Source of the DNA: Fibrobacterota bacterium
Lineage (GTDB): Bacteria; Fibrobacterota; Chitinivibrionia; Chitinivibrionales; FEN-1185
Direction: 5' to 3'
Assembly (NCBI GenBank): GCA_003165595.1
Contig: PLWQ01000010.1
Location: forward strand, 50,226 to 114,225
DNA length: 64,000 bases
Under the pieces are notes generated by a model. The model was not told the origin of the DNA. It was given only the letters and a program-made list of their open reading frames with translations, and ran no database searches. Positions 54,639 to 63,908 of the stretch are shown here, piece after piece (positions within the stretch are counted from its first letter, which is position 1; each line of letters starts with the position of its first letter). The translations under genes and the position numbers were made by a program.

Positions 54639-55772
54639 TCAATTTTCCGCCGACTTGTCGAGGTTGATCATCTGTTCACCGCTCGACGTGTATTCTTCCA
54701 CGATGGGATTGCGTATTTCGCGGAGTTTGCGCGTGACGTTGGATATCCGCTCGGTTTCTTCCAGGATCACCTTCACCCGTTCCTTCATTTCTTCGGGATA
54801 GTCGGTCATCGACATTTCGAGAAACTGCGCGTTACCCGAAATAATCATGAGGGGATTGTTGATTTCGTGATTTACCGATGCAACTACTTCGCCGATTGCG
54901 GCCAGCCGCTTGGATTTCACCAGTTCTTCCTGCGCTTTTCTCAGATCGAGGGCCATGTCGTGGAACGCGCCGGCCAGGTCACCGATCTCGTCGCCAGGGT
55001 AGCCCGAAGGGTCGAAGGAGAAGTCGCCTTTGCCGATGGCGCTCGCCGACACCTTGAGGCGGCGCAGCGAATTGGTCATGAGGCGTGAGAAAAACAAGGC
55101 AAACCAGACCGCGACGAAGATCACGATCCCCAGAATGATCATCGTCATCTGTTTGATTTCGGTGATCCGCCGTTCGGCGTCTTTGATGACGCTCTTGGTC
55201 TGCTCATCGATAAGGGCATCGGTTTCCTTGAGGGACTTGTTGACCATTTGGTCGGCCGAATCGAGCACGAGGGTAAGCGGAACGCCCTTGTCGTTGGAGA
55301 TGAGCTTCATGGAATCGGGCGGCTTGCCCGAGAATGCGAGCTGCGCAAACGACTTATCGTACAGTTCTATGTTGTTGACCATGGTTGTCATGAGGGACAG
55401 GAGCTTCATGTGGTTTTCGTAATGCGAGGAGCCCGCAACGTTTTTGTGGAACACCGCGGAATCGAGAGTGGAAATCACGCTCATTTCGTCGCTCACGGAA
55501 TCGAGCAGCTGCAGCACGATTCTGCCCGTCTGCCGGAAATTCTCCACCGATTCCGACTTGCCAATGGCCTCATACGAGGTGAGGCTCCGTCGCTTGTCGC
55601 TTTGGAGATTGGCGACCCGCAGGAGGCCGTTTTTCACCTCGTCCTGCCGCTTGAGGATGTTGGCGACGCCGTTCAAGTCGGACAGCTTATTGACAATCAC
55701 GACATATGTGACGTTGAGGAGGATAACAAAGAGAAATCCCAGAAACAGCTTGGAAGAAATTGTGAGACGCAT
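54639..55772 (-). CDS. HAMP/HisKA sensor protein without an ATPase domain
   Basis: A 377-residue membrane sensor: TM1 at about 8-28, a periplasmic helical domain of about 180 residues, TM2 at about 209-229, a HAMP domain at 230-283 and a DHp (HisKA) domain with the phosphoacceptor H-box AAIGEVVASVNHEINNPLMIISGNAQ (His302). The protein then stops after one more helix pair; the HATPase_c domain is missing and the downstream gene begins 34 bp later, so there is no room for it. The start at 55772 gives a compact N-terminus; 55787 is also possible. It can at most be phosphorylated by another kinase, or act as a scaffold. Confidence 0.82.
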   Translation of the reverse strand: MRLTISSKLFLGFLFVILLNVTYVVIVNKLSDLNGVANILKRQDEVKNGLLRVANLQSDKRRSLTSYEAIGKSESVENFRQTGRIVLQLLDSVSDEMSVISTLDSAVFHKNVAGSSHYENHMKLLSLMTTMVNNIELYDKSFAQLAFSGKPPDSMKLISNDKGVPLTLVLDSADQMVNKSLKETDALIDEQTKSVIKDAERRITEIKQMTMIILGIVIFVAVWFALFFSRLMTNSLRRLKVSASAIGKGDFSFDPSGYPGDEIGDLAGAFHDMALDLRKAQEELVKSKRLAAIGEVVASVNHEINNPLMIISGNAQFLEMSMTDYPEEMKERVKVILEETERISNVTRKLREIRNPIVEEYTSSGEQMINLDKSAEN

Positions 55773-55834
55773 AGCGATGTCGGGCAAACCTCAGCGCTTA
55801 AGTGAGCAGGGCCGCGGCGCGGCAAAAGTTCATC

Positions 55835-58345
55835 TCAAAAATCGTGCCCCGCCGAAAGATAAAACAGGTTCTCGGAAAGAATGTTAAGGTCCGGGTTGAG
55901 ATTGTTCCTCAGGAGCCTTCCCCACGAAAAACGGAGCGGCCCCACCGGCGTTATCCAGGCAATCCCGAGACCCATTCCCACGGGTGCATCGCTCAGGAAC
56001 TCACTACCGAGTACTCCGATGCTTCCGCTTGCCAGCTTGTCGAGCTTCCACCGGTCGTCCCACGGCCAGGCATATCCCCAGTCGATGGAACACAAGAAAT
56101 ATATCCCCTGCTGAATTTGCAAGCGGTAATTGCCGCGCAGGAGAAGCGCGATGTCGCCGGGCAGGGTCCTCTGCCGCAGACCGAAAAACGGAAGACAGTT
56201 ATAAACGTCTATGTCTTTGAATTGTTCTTCCGGTACTGTTCCGCCAAGGTACACCTTTTCGACGTCGGGCATCGACGAGGACGCCCAGACGAAGTGCAAC
56301 TGGGGCGAAAACGTATGAATCTTCGCCACTGTAAAGTATGGAGTCGTCCCGCCGTCGAGCTTGGCAAATGTTTCGGTACCGGTAACCACGTCGTGCGCAA
56401 AGCCTAAGGTAATATAGGTCTTTTGCCCTTTTTCTGGAAAGGGAAATCTGTCAAGGTCGTCGCCGGTGAGCCGCACCATCACATACTGCATGCCCTTTTC
56501 GAACCCGCCGAAGGGGTTTTTGAGCCCGGACGACTCGTACACCGAGAATTTTTCGGCCCGTATGCCGCCTTCCAGCATCAGGAACCGATCGAGTTGCATT
56601 CCCGCGAGCGCCAGCACGCCGCCTCGTACCAAAGTCTGTTCTTCCAGTGTTACCCGGGTGATGGTTGAATCAATCGGGTCCGGGGATTGCTTACGCGTCA
56701 CTACTCCTTCGCGGGAAATGTACCCCTGCACCTGTACCATGTTTGCGAACGCAGAGGAGAAGACATGCGATTGCTGCAGCGCCAACGCATACTTTTCGCG
56801 CAGAAGCCCGTATTGGATATGCAACGTGGTAAGAATGCCGAGTCCGAAGAGATTTTCGTAGGCCGGCTGGATATAACCTTCCAGCAGGTGATACTCATCG
56901 AACCGCAGGCCCACCCTTGCGCGCCAGAATTCCTTTTCGGTAACGGTAACTTCGACAACGCCGTTTGAATCCGGACTTACTTCCACATTCCTGAACAGGC
57001 CCGAAGCATACAAGGCCGAAATCGCTTTGGACAGCGCATGCGTTGTGATGGTATCGCCGACCCTGATGCCGATCATGGACTGAACGGTGGAGAGTCGCGT
57101 TGCGGCGTTTCCGTGTACCGCGACCCTGTGGACCGTGGCCGGAGAAAAGGTGACGATGGTGCCGGAGTCGATTCCGGGCGTAAAATACATATGAGCAAAC
57201 GGGAATCCTTTCTCACCCAGGATGCGGAGAGCCGTCTTCCGAGAGGCATCTCCTGTCAAAGGTCCGCGCGCCTCACTCAGGGCCGCCGACAGCGCTGCTG
57301 CCGTTGCCGGAGGAACGCCGCGGAATCGCAGGGGCAGGGCAAGCGCATCGGCGCTGCGGCACCCGGGGGCCGATACGCCGGTATCGGCCGAAATTGCGGC
57401 GCGGATGTCGGCCATGCGCTGCATCGTGGCAGCGTAGCCGCGGGCGACCATGGTATCGATGCGCGAAAAGTCGGTGTTCACAAATCCGGCGAGGTCGGGC
57501 GTGATCACTGCGGAAGCGAGGGCGCGTTCGGCAGCCTTCTGTTTTTTCAATCCAATATTGACTACCTGGTCCATGAGGCGCACCGGATTGTCCAGCTCCT
57601 GCCTGTTCCACAGGGGAGACGTGACGTCCACGGCGACAACTGCGTAGCCGGGAAACTGCTCGCGGCAGGTTTCCACCGGAATGTTGGAGAGCAGTCCGCC
57701 GTCCATAAGGAGCATGGTGTCAATTTTTACGGGTGAGAAAATGAGCGGAAACCCGCAAGATGCGCGCACGGCGGTAGTCAGGTCGCCCCGGGAGAAGATC
57801 ACCCTGGCGCCGGTGAGGATATTCGTCGACACGATGCGCAGCGGGATGGGCAGGCTGTCGAAGTCTTTGCCGGCGAGGTATTGGACAGACGCGAATCTTG
57901 GTCCCAGCACGTTGTAAAACACCTGGCCGTCGGAAATGGATTGCGGCAGGAGCATGGTGAGGTTCTTGTCGAACCGCACCTCAAAAAGGTAGTTCCCCGA
58001 CGCATCCTTCTGGCTCATGAGAAGGTCTTTGCGGGGCACCGAGTTTACGTAAACACTGCTCCAGTCAAGAGTCTTGGCGAAACGAAGGATGCTGTCCGAA
58101 CTGTAACCGGCTGCATAGAGGCTGCCGATAATTGCGCCCATGCTCGTTCCAACAATTGCATCCGGCCTGATTCCCTGCTGCTCCAGTGCCCGTATCGTTC
58201 CGATCTGGGCGAGTCCCCGGGCGCCGCCGCCACTCAACACGAGAGCGACGCATTTCTTTTGTGCCGATTCGGCAGGCGCGGCGAATGCCGACGCAAACAG
58301 TAAGACCGCGGGGAGCAGATTAACAGGGTGGCGAAACAATGACAT
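55835..58345 (-). CDS. Patatin-like phospholipase fused to BamA-type barrel (PlpD-like)
   Basis: An 836-residue type Vd autotransporter-like protein. A signal peptide (LLPAVLLFASAFAAPAES) is followed by a patatin domain with oxyanion loop GGGARG, nucleophile Ser68 in GTSMG and Asp215 in DGG. Then come a POTRA-like segment (TVQSMIGIRVGDTITTHALSKAI, VEVSPDSNGVVEVTVTEKE) and a 16-strand barrel of the BamA/Omp85 superfamily to the end (GPLRFSWGR, then an aromatic last residue, Phe). The start at 58345 gives the signal peptide; the longer frame upstream is the MITE. It is encoded just upstream of the sensor gene and downstream of the GT39 gene. Confidence 0.92.
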   Translation of the reverse strand: MSLFRHPVNLLPAVLLFASAFAAPAESAQKKCVALVLSGGGARGLAQIGTIRALEQQGIRPDAIVGTSMGAIIGSLYAAGYSSDSILRFAKTLDWSSVYVNSVPRKDLLMSQKDASGNYLFEVRFDKNLTMLLPQSISDGQVFYNVLGPRFASVQYLAGKDFDSLPIPLRIVSTNILTGARVIFSRGDLTTAVRASCGFPLIFSPVKIDTMLLMDGGLLSNIPVETCREQFPGYAVVAVDVTSPLWNRQELDNPVRLMDQVVNIGLKKQKAAERALASAVITPDLAGFVNTDFSRIDTMVARGYAATMQRMADIRAAISADTGVSAPGCRSADALALPLRFRGVPPATAAALSAALSEARGPLTGDASRKTALRILGEKGFPFAHMYFTPGIDSGTIVTFSPATVHRVAVHGNAATRLSTVQSMIGIRVGDTITTHALSKAISALYASGLFRNVEVSPDSNGVVEVTVTEKEFWRARVGLRFDEYHLLEGYIQPAYENLFGLGILTTLHIQYGLLREKYALALQQSHVFSSAFANMVQVQGYISREGVVTRKQSPDPIDSTITRVTLEEQTLVRGGVLALAGMQLDRFLMLEGGIRAEKFSVYESSGLKNPFGGFEKGMQYVMVRLTGDDLDRFPFPEKGQKTYITLGFAHDVVTGTETFAKLDGGTTPYFTVAKIHTFSPQLHFVWASSSMPDVEKVYLGGTVPEEQFKDIDVYNCLPFFGLRQRTLPGDIALLLRGNYRLQIQQGIYFLCSIDWGYAWPWDDRWKLDKLASGSIGVLGSEFLSDAPVGMGLGIAWITPVGPLRFSWGRLLRNNLNPDLNILSENLFYLSAGHDF

Positions 58346-58347
58346 AA

Positions 58348-58487
58348 GGGGACCTCTAAAAATTGTCGCGATGTCATTGCGAGGAGCATAGCGACGCGGC
58401 AATCTCCCGTAGTTCTTTGCAAAAACGCGAGATTGCTTCGCTTTGCTCGCAATGACAAAACGCGTTTTTGAATATTTAGAGGTCCCC
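58348..58487. mobile_element. 140-bp MITE with perfect terminal inverted repeats
   Basis: Bounded by GGGGACCTCTAAA (58348-58360) and TTTAGAGGTCCCC (58475-58487), perfect 13-bp inverted repeats. ATAA flanks it on both sides (58344-58347 and 58488-58491), a likely 4-bp target-site duplication. Inside are CATTGCGAGGAGC and its partial complement GCTCGCAATG. It codes for no protein. On the minus strand its right end supplies AGAGG 7 bp before the patatin ATG. A related 187-bp copy is at 41370. Confidence 0.88.
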
Positions 58488-58496
58488 ATAATACCC

Positions 58497-60053
58497 TTAC
58501 CTCAATGTCCCGGTGAGAATTCCCCAGGCAACAATTTCTTTGGGCCCCTGGTAGAGATTCACCTTGTCCCACAGCGCGTAGGACGAAAAATTCTTTTCGC
58601 AAAGGTTCGTGAGATTGGGGTCATCCGTGGAATGAAGGAAGATAACCTTGGCCGCCACCGGCGGCCGCCTTTCGGGCCATAGGGCGTATTGGCTCCCGCG
58701 CGACGCGAAGTTGAGAGTAAATGTCCGGGGATGATCGGGGAGATAAAATGCCAACAGTGCCGCATCCTGATACCTGTTGGCACAGACGGGAAGGGTGTGG
58801 CTCGGATCGATGCGGGTCCGTACCATGTTTATCTCGCCGGCCAGCGCCTTCCATCCGCGTGCCTGCGCACCAGGATCGTTTTGCGCGGCAAGCGGCAAAA
58901 ACGGTACACGGATCTCCACGAGGACGGCGGCGGTGGTGACGGCCGCAAAGACGATTGAGAACACGGTGAACCGCCGGAGGAACACGCTTTTCTTTGTGTC
59001 AAGGTGCTCAAGGACAATCGGAATAAGCATGAGCCCGCTCATGTATGCGCCTGCGGCCCAGTTCGCCTCGACCTTTTTTTGAAGGCTGGAGAGAAGGAAA
59101 AAGCAAAATGGAACGAGAAAGAATACAACCGGATACAAAGCGTGCGCTCCTCCGGCTTTCTTTCTGAGAATCGAATCCAGAGCGAACCCCAGGAGTATCA
59201 TCGGGACAAGCGATAGCACGCCCAACTGGCCGGCGACAAATTCGCCAAGCAGATCGAAATGCAGCGCCGCGTGCGAATCAACGCCGTGCTGCAATTGGAA
59301 GAGAATGCTTTCCCAGTGATGACGATGGTTCCAGACGAGGTTGGGCATCCACACCAGCGCGCCGATGGCGAAGGAGATCCAGGGTTGCCATCGCCCAATC
59401 CAACGACGGTGGTCTCTTGATATAATGATAAAGACGACGAGCGATGCCGGGAAAAGTACGAAGGTGTATTTCGAAAGCATGCCCAGGCCGCACAATACGC
59501 CCAGCAAAAGCCACCAGAAGGTTTTTGATTCGAACACGGCCTTGTACCCGGCGAGGAGCGACAGCGACCAGAAAAGCACGAGCGGGATGTCCGGCGTTGC
59601 AAGCATCGAACCGACGCCGAAAAGAAGGATGACATTGGACAATACTGCCCAGGTGATAAGGGGAAAGGCAGTTCGCACGAATTTCTTGAGGAGAAGGTAC
59701 GAAGCCACCGAGGCGCCCAGCGCGGCTCCGCACATGAGGAACCTGACGCCCAGGACCGTGTCTCCGAACAGCGCGCGCGACAAGGCTATAAACCATGCAA
59801 TCATGGGCGGGTGGTCGAAATAGCCGAAGGCGGGGCTCCTCGACCATTCCCAGTAGTAAGCTTCGTCGGGCAGGAGACCCAGAAAGCCTGCGTACACCAG
59901 CCGAAAGACGAACAGGGCGGCAAGCAGCGCGTAAACGAGGATGTCGGTACGCTTGGAATCCGGTCGCGCGGTTTCGAACAGCGATGAGGTGTTATCCGGT
60001 TGCCTGTTTATACGAACCCCGCGTTCCTTTAAGGGGGAGATGCCCGTTTGCAC
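58497..60053 (-). CDS. GT39/ArnT-like membrane glycosyltransferase
   Basis: A 518-residue polytopic protein with about 11 membrane helices, the first-loop catalytic motif LLPDEAYYWEWS (Asp63-Glu64) of GT39/GT83 enzymes and a C-terminal soluble part. Such enzymes move a sugar from a polyprenyl-phosphate carrier to a protein or lipid acceptor in the periplasm. A stop at 58497 lies just after the MITE on this strand. Its start is divergent to the next gene; no ATG other than 60053 is near, and a GTG at the VRINRQP position is possible. Acceptor unknown. Confidence 0.88.
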   Translation of the reverse strand: MQTGISPLKERGVRINRQPDNTSSLFETARPDSKRTDILVYALLAALFVFRLVYAGFLGLLPDEAYYWEWSRSPAFGYFDHPPMIAWFIALSRALFGDTVLGVRFLMCGAALGASVASYLLLKKFVRTAFPLITWAVLSNVILLFGVGSMLATPDIPLVLFWSLSLLAGYKAVFESKTFWWLLLGVLCGLGMLSKYTFVLFPASLVVFIIISRDHRRWIGRWQPWISFAIGALVWMPNLVWNHRHHWESILFQLQHGVDSHAALHFDLLGEFVAGQLGVLSLVPMILLGFALDSILRKKAGGAHALYPVVFFLVPFCFFLLSSLQKKVEANWAAGAYMSGLMLIPIVLEHLDTKKSVFLRRFTVFSIVFAAVTTAAVLVEIRVPFLPLAAQNDPGAQARGWKALAGEINMVRTRIDPSHTLPVCANRYQDAALLAFYLPDHPRTFTLNFASRGSQYALWPERRPPVAAKVIFLHSTDDPNLTNLCEKNFSSYALWDKVNLYQGPKEIVAWGILTGTLR

Positions 60054-60164
60054 GCCGGCATCAAATGGTCAAAAAAAAATACTATCCGGCGCGGCGTGAA
60101 ATGCCTTTTGTTAATGGAAAACTTTTCGTATTTTCCATCAGAGATCGCCCCCGGGGGAAAAATC

Positions 60165-61802
60165 GTGAAGATCATAGAGTCTCCGCATCGGCGCCGTTGG
60201 CCTGTCGCGCAGCTTTTCGCGCTCACGTTCTGCTGCGCCGCATGGCCTCTGTCAATCCGCACAACAGTGCTTCCGCGCGATATGCACGAGGCCGAAATCA
60301 TGCTCAGGGAAGGCTCGCTCGATTCCCTCGAATGGGATCTTTTGCAACCGTATTATGTTGCGCCCATCAATGTGCCGCAGGGCGAACTGGCCCTTCTGTG
60401 CGACCTGTTCGACATGCGGCTGGGGAACCTTCCCGTGTCGCAGGAGCAGCTCTCCGTGTACCAGCCCTGGGACACGGCCGCGCGGGACCGTTTCTTTGCC
60501 GACTATCCTGAGCTTGTCAAATACGAACCGATCCTTTCGTTTTCCCGGACCGGGGTCCGGCATGATGCAACCGCGGGCATGGCCGTATCGGCGGATAACC
60601 GGTTGCGCGCCACGGCATCGTCCCGGTTTTCGGTGCAGCCTGCCGCCGGCGTGCTCGTGAACGGCAGCATCGGCCACGGCGATACCGCGGATTTGTGGGT
60701 CAAGCGAAGCGTTTCGGTATCGGTGCCGAACATCCTCTCCATCGTGGCCGGCAATTTTGCAATGGCCGAGGATAACGGACTGTTTTATGGCTATTTTCCC
60801 GGCGGGTCCGGCCCGGTCACCACCTTTTCAAACTGGAAATACTCCGGCTCCCGCGCCTGGAACGGGTTGTGCATCCGGTCCGACCGCTGGAAAGCGGCCC
60901 GGGTCTCGGCTTTTTACCATGAACGTTTCACGGAGCAGGCCCTTGGCATGTTTTGCGACGCAGGGCCGTCGGAAGCGCTGCGGGTAACTACCGGTGTTTC
61001 CAGGATCGCACACGGCGCGTCCGACAGCATGCCGCCCGCAAACGATATCTATTTTCACTGCGGCCTGTCCGGCTCGGCGTCGGGCTTCGACTACTCCGTA
61101 AACGGGGGCTCGGCCAAGAGCAATCCGCTGGCGGTTCCCGTCACCGCGCAATGCGGCCGCAAAAGCGGAAGCGCGTCATTCAGCGTGCTTGTCGCGCGCA
61201 TTCCGGGCGGCCTTGTCCTGTCGCGGAGCAAGATCGCGTTCGACTGCCGCAACGAACTTGACATGAGCGACAGTGCGGCCCGGGGTGACCTTACGGTCGC
61301 CGATTGCCGCACCTCCCTCACGCTCTCCCGCGCCTTTGCTACGTCGTTGTCGATGTCCTACATAGCTTCGGAAAACCGTGAGGCCCTTGCGGCGGGCGCC
61401 GGCGCGTCCGGAAAGGGATGGGTGGATTACCGGGTATCGTATGCGTATCATATGTCCACGGCCTCGCAGCAGGAAACCCACAAGGCAAGTTTTTCAATCG
61501 AGCGGTCCCTGTCACGATTTGTTAGACCCGGGATCTTGGGCGACTGTTACCTCACCAGCGCGGGATTCGGCAGCGTTCGCGGCCGGCTGCCGATGACTGT
61601 GTCGTGGCCGGGCGTGCTGCTTGTGACGCCGTATGCCGAAGTGTATGCGAACACGTCGCAGGCGAGATCGTACACGGCGGGACTCAAAGAGGAACTCCAT
61701 ATTTCCGACAGAACGTGGTGCAATTGCGATGCGTCAACGTCTCTGGATCAAACCAACGCACAGGAGTGGAACATCAATGCGAGGGCTTATTTCTGTTTTT
61801 AG
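60165..61802 (+). CDS. Predicted outer-membrane beta-barrel protein
   Basis: A protein of about 545 residues. I take the GTG at 60165 because GGGGGA lies 6-7 bp before it and because it starts near a signal peptide (WPVAQLFALTFCCAAWPLS); the open frame to 60048 overlaps the divergent GT39 gene. A helical N-terminal region (HEAEIMLREGSLDSLEWDLLQPYYVAPINVPQGEL, possibly a helix-hairpin-helix-like unit) is followed by about 400 residues of alternating strands of barrel type, with the last residue Phe (ARAYFCF). Similar helix-hairpin-helix plus barrel proteins occur in the FCB group, but their role is unknown. It overlaps the next gene by 26 bp. Confidence 0.68.
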   Translation: MKIIESPHRRRWPVAQLFALTFCCAAWPLSIRTTVLPRDMHEAEIMLREGSLDSLEWDLLQPYYVAPINVPQGELALLCDLFDMRLGNLPVSQEQLSVYQPWDTAARDRFFADYPELVKYEPILSFSRTGVRHDATAGMAVSADNRLRATASSRFSVQPAAGVLVNGSIGHGDTADLWVKRSVSVSVPNILSIVAGNFAMAEDNGLFYGYFPGGSGPVTTFSNWKYSGSRAWNGLCIRSDRWKAARVSAFYHERFTEQALGMFCDAGPSEALRVTTGVSRIAHGASDSMPPANDIYFHCGLSGSASGFDYSVNGGSAKSNPLAVPVTAQCGRKSGSASFSVLVARIPGGLVLSRSKIAFDCRNELDMSDSAARGDLTVADCRTSLTLSRAFATSLSMSYIASENREALAAGAGASGKGWVDYRVSYAYHMSTASQQETHKASFSIERSLSRFVRPGILGDCYLTSAGFGSVRGRLPMTVSWPGVLLVTPYAEVYANTSQARSYTAGLKEELHISDRTWCNCDASTSLDQTNAQEWNINARAYFCF

Positions 61803-62652
61803 GTGTGCGGCGGCGTGCGCACTGGTGTGCTCATCGTGCGGCACGCAAGGGCCCGCCTCCGGCGGCCCCGGTCTGCAATTCGTTGTGGTGGACGTAGGCG
61901 AGGGACTGTCGCAAATTGTAACTTCGGGGGGTGAAGCGGTTGTCTTTGACATGGGCGACACCGGCGCTTCGAAACAATGGATGGAAGCCTACGGCCGCCT
62001 GGGCGCGCCGCATATCCGCACCATTGTGATATCGCACAGCCATGTCGACCACATGGGCGGCCTGCGGGCGCTGCCCGACTCGCTGCGCTTTTCCGGCGAC
62101 ATTGCCGCCAGCATCTTCGAAGACACCGCGCTCATTCGCTCCACGTGCGGCGCGTGGGCGCCCCGCGTTCGGTTCAAGACCATTGCCCGCGGCGACACGG
62201 TTGCATTGCCCGGTGAATCGGCCGCACGCTGCCTGTGGCCGCCCAGAAACCTGTCTGTCCAGCTGCCCCTTCTTGACGATGACAAGAATACGTACAGTCT
62301 CTGCTTTCTTGCGCAATATCAATCGACATCGGTGCTTATTACCTCGGACATCGATACAATCGCCGAACAGGAACTTGCCGCGCGGGACGGATTCGGCCTC
62401 ATGGCCGATATCATCGTCGTTCCGCATCACGGGTCGGGCGGGTCGGTGAGCCCGGTGTTCTACGGCTCTGTGGCGCCATCCATCGGCATCATTTCCTGCG
62501 CCGCCCAGAATGCGTACGGCCATCCCGCGGCCATCGTGCTGGACATGCTGTTTCAAATGCACGTAGCCCTGCACCAGACCGCCCTGGAGGGAACAATAAC
62601 GGCCTACACGAATGGATACTATTGGACGGTGGCGGGGGAAAACAGCTATTGA
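61777..62652 (+). CDS. ComEC-like metallo-beta-lactamase lipoprotein
   Basis: A 291-residue lipoprotein (lipobox-like VCSSC, Cys21) with a metallo-beta-lactamase fold: FVVVDVGEGLSQIV, FDMGDTG, the metal motif HSHVDHMGG (His87, His89, Asp91, His92), a later TSDIDT and VPHHGSGGS. This is the hydrolase half of ComEC (DNA-uptake nuclease) without its membrane channel; here it would be an outer-surface or periplasmic enzyme. The start at 61777 has AGGAG about 10 bp before it and overlaps the barrel gene by 26 bp. The open frame further upstream lies in that gene. Confidence 0.85.
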   Translation: MRGLISVFRCAAACALVCSSCGTQGPASGGPGLQFVVVDVGEGLSQIVTSGGEAVVFDMGDTGASKQWMEAYGRLGAPHIRTIVISHSHVDHMGGLRALPDSLRFSGDIAASIFEDTALIRSTCGAWAPRVRFKTIARGDTVALPGESAARCLWPPRNLSVQLPLLDDDKNTYSLCFLAQYQSTSVLITSDIDTIAEQELAARDGFGLMADIIVVPHHGSGGSVSPVFYGSVAPSIGIISCAAQNAYGHPAAIVLDMLFQMHVALHQTALEGTITAYTNGYYWTVAGENSY

Positions 62653-62673
62653 CCGAACCGGAATACAAATGCG

Positions 62674-62710
62674 ACGGGCGCTCGACTGCTTTGCGCAATC
62701 GAGCGCCCGT
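62674..62710. terminator. Strong convergent hairpin
   Basis: ACGGGCGCTCGA (62674-62685) pairs perfectly with TCGAGCGCCCGT (62699-62710), 12 bp with a 13-base loop. It lies between the ComEC-like gene (+) and the RRM gene (-). No clear T-run follows on either side, so it may be a transcription end by structure or a 3'-end stabiliser rather than a classic intrinsic terminator. Confidence 0.65.
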
Positions 62711-62762
62711 TGTATTGATCAATCAAACGGATTTGCTAAATGCTAACTAAATTTCCGTGTGC

Positions 62763-63074
62763 TTACCACGCGCGCTGACCGCCGCCTCTGTTGCCGCGGA
62801 AACCGCCGCCGCCACCACCGCCACGATTCTCGGTGCGGGGTCGGGCCTCGTTCACCGTGAGCGGACGGCCTTTGAAATCCTTGCTGTTCAGGGCCGCGAT
62901 TGCGGCTTGCGCTTCGGCGTCCTGAGGCATTTCGACAAACGCGAATCCCCTGGGCCTACCGGTAAATTTGTCTTCGATGATCGATACGGAAGCGACTTGT
63001 CCGTGGGCCTCAAAAAGCTGCCGAAGGTCACTCTCGCCGGCATCGAACGACAAATTACCAACATAAATGTTCAT
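62763..63074 (-). CDS. RRM-domain RNA-binding protein
   Basis: A 103-residue protein with one RNA recognition motif and a Gly/Arg-rich tail ([14 protein letters not shown]), as in cyanobacterial and other bacterial cold-induced RNA-binding proteins. RNP2 is IYVGNL, right at the N-terminus; RNP1 is RGFAFVEM at about 43-50. GAGAGGTG lies 8 bp before the ATG at 63074; an ATG at 63083 is possible but less good. It probably binds single-stranded RNA in the cytosol, perhaps in cold adaptation. Confidence 0.93.
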   Translation of the reverse strand: MNIYVGNLSFDAGESDLRQLFEAHGQVASVSIIEDKFTGRPRGFAFVEMPQDAEAQAAIAALNSKDFKGRPLTVNEARPRTENRGGGGGGGFRGNRGGGQRAW

Positions 63075-63233
63075 ACGAAACACCTCTCTTGAAACTGTGA
63101 TTGTAAAGAGCCACCCGGCTCATCGGCACGTTTTGCCTGGATGGGAATATAACTTATTGCGCGGGGGAAGACAATGGAAAGCAAAGAGAAAGTTGCTTTT
63201 TGAGCGAGGCCGGATCGAGCACGCCTCGTCGCA

Positions 63234-63908
63234 TCACCACAAATGATAATTCACCCTGAGCCCGAAACCGGTAAAGTCTCCATAGTATGCGTCAACCAGT
63301 ATTTCGAACCCTTCATATTTGTACCCGGTGCCGACGCAGAGGTTATGGCTCCAGCGTATCCCGGACGATTTCACGCTGTGCCAGCCGCTGTTTCCCAGAT
63401 ACGCCAAATCGGCATTATCCCGGTAGTAGGTGGTCACGCTGTCGCTTTGGTATTCCGTTACGTTCATGAGATAGGTGTAATAGGAGCAGCGAACAAGGAA
63501 GCCGCCAAGGAGCAGCGATACTCCTTCGTCAATACTGCATACCCGTTTTCTTTCGGTTCTGCCGATTGCGCTGTCGAACCGGACGGTGTCAACGAGAACG
63601 GGGTCCGCGGTGTTTCGCGTATCGCGGGTTGACGACCATGCGTCTCCCAGCGTACGATTGTCGTTGGTGCTAAACGGAAGACCGCAGGAAACCGACACCT
63701 CCAGGAGTTTGTTGAAACTCAGGACACCGGCGCCGAAAAGGAAATCATTGGAATAGGATTTTTCCTTGCCGAAAAGATCCGAGGTCCCGTCCGTGAAGGA
63801 ATACCCGGCAAACAGGGTGGTGTTGCTGAAAAAAAGACTCGCAATGTCGTTTGAACCCGCTGAGGAGGATGTTGCAACGAGCAGCAGGACAAACAGGAGA
63901 GTTCGCAT
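63234..63908 (-). CDS. Small predicted outer-membrane barrel protein
   Basis: A 224-residue exported protein (signal peptide TLLFVLLLVATSSSA) of alternating strands rich in Tyr, Ser and Gly, ending in the aromatic residue Trp (RVNYHLW). Strand pairs such as TTLFAGYSFTDGTSD, YSNDFLFGAGVLSFNKLLEVSVSCGLPF and VDAYYGDFTGFGLRVNYHLW fit an 8-10-strand barrel. No family is recognised. It stands alone, reading towards the RRM gene. Confidence 0.65.
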   Translation of the reverse strand: MRTLLFVLLLVATSSSAGSNDIASLFFSNTTLFAGYSFTDGTSDLFGKEKSYSNDFLFGAGVLSFNKLLEVSVSCGLPFSTNDNRTLGDAWSSTRDTRNTADPVLVDTVRFDSAIGRTERKRVCSIDEGVSLLLGGFLVRCSYYTYLMNVTEYQSDSVTTYYRDNADLAYLGNSGWHSVKSSGIRWSHNLCVGTGYKYEGFEILVDAYYGDFTGFGLRVNYHLW

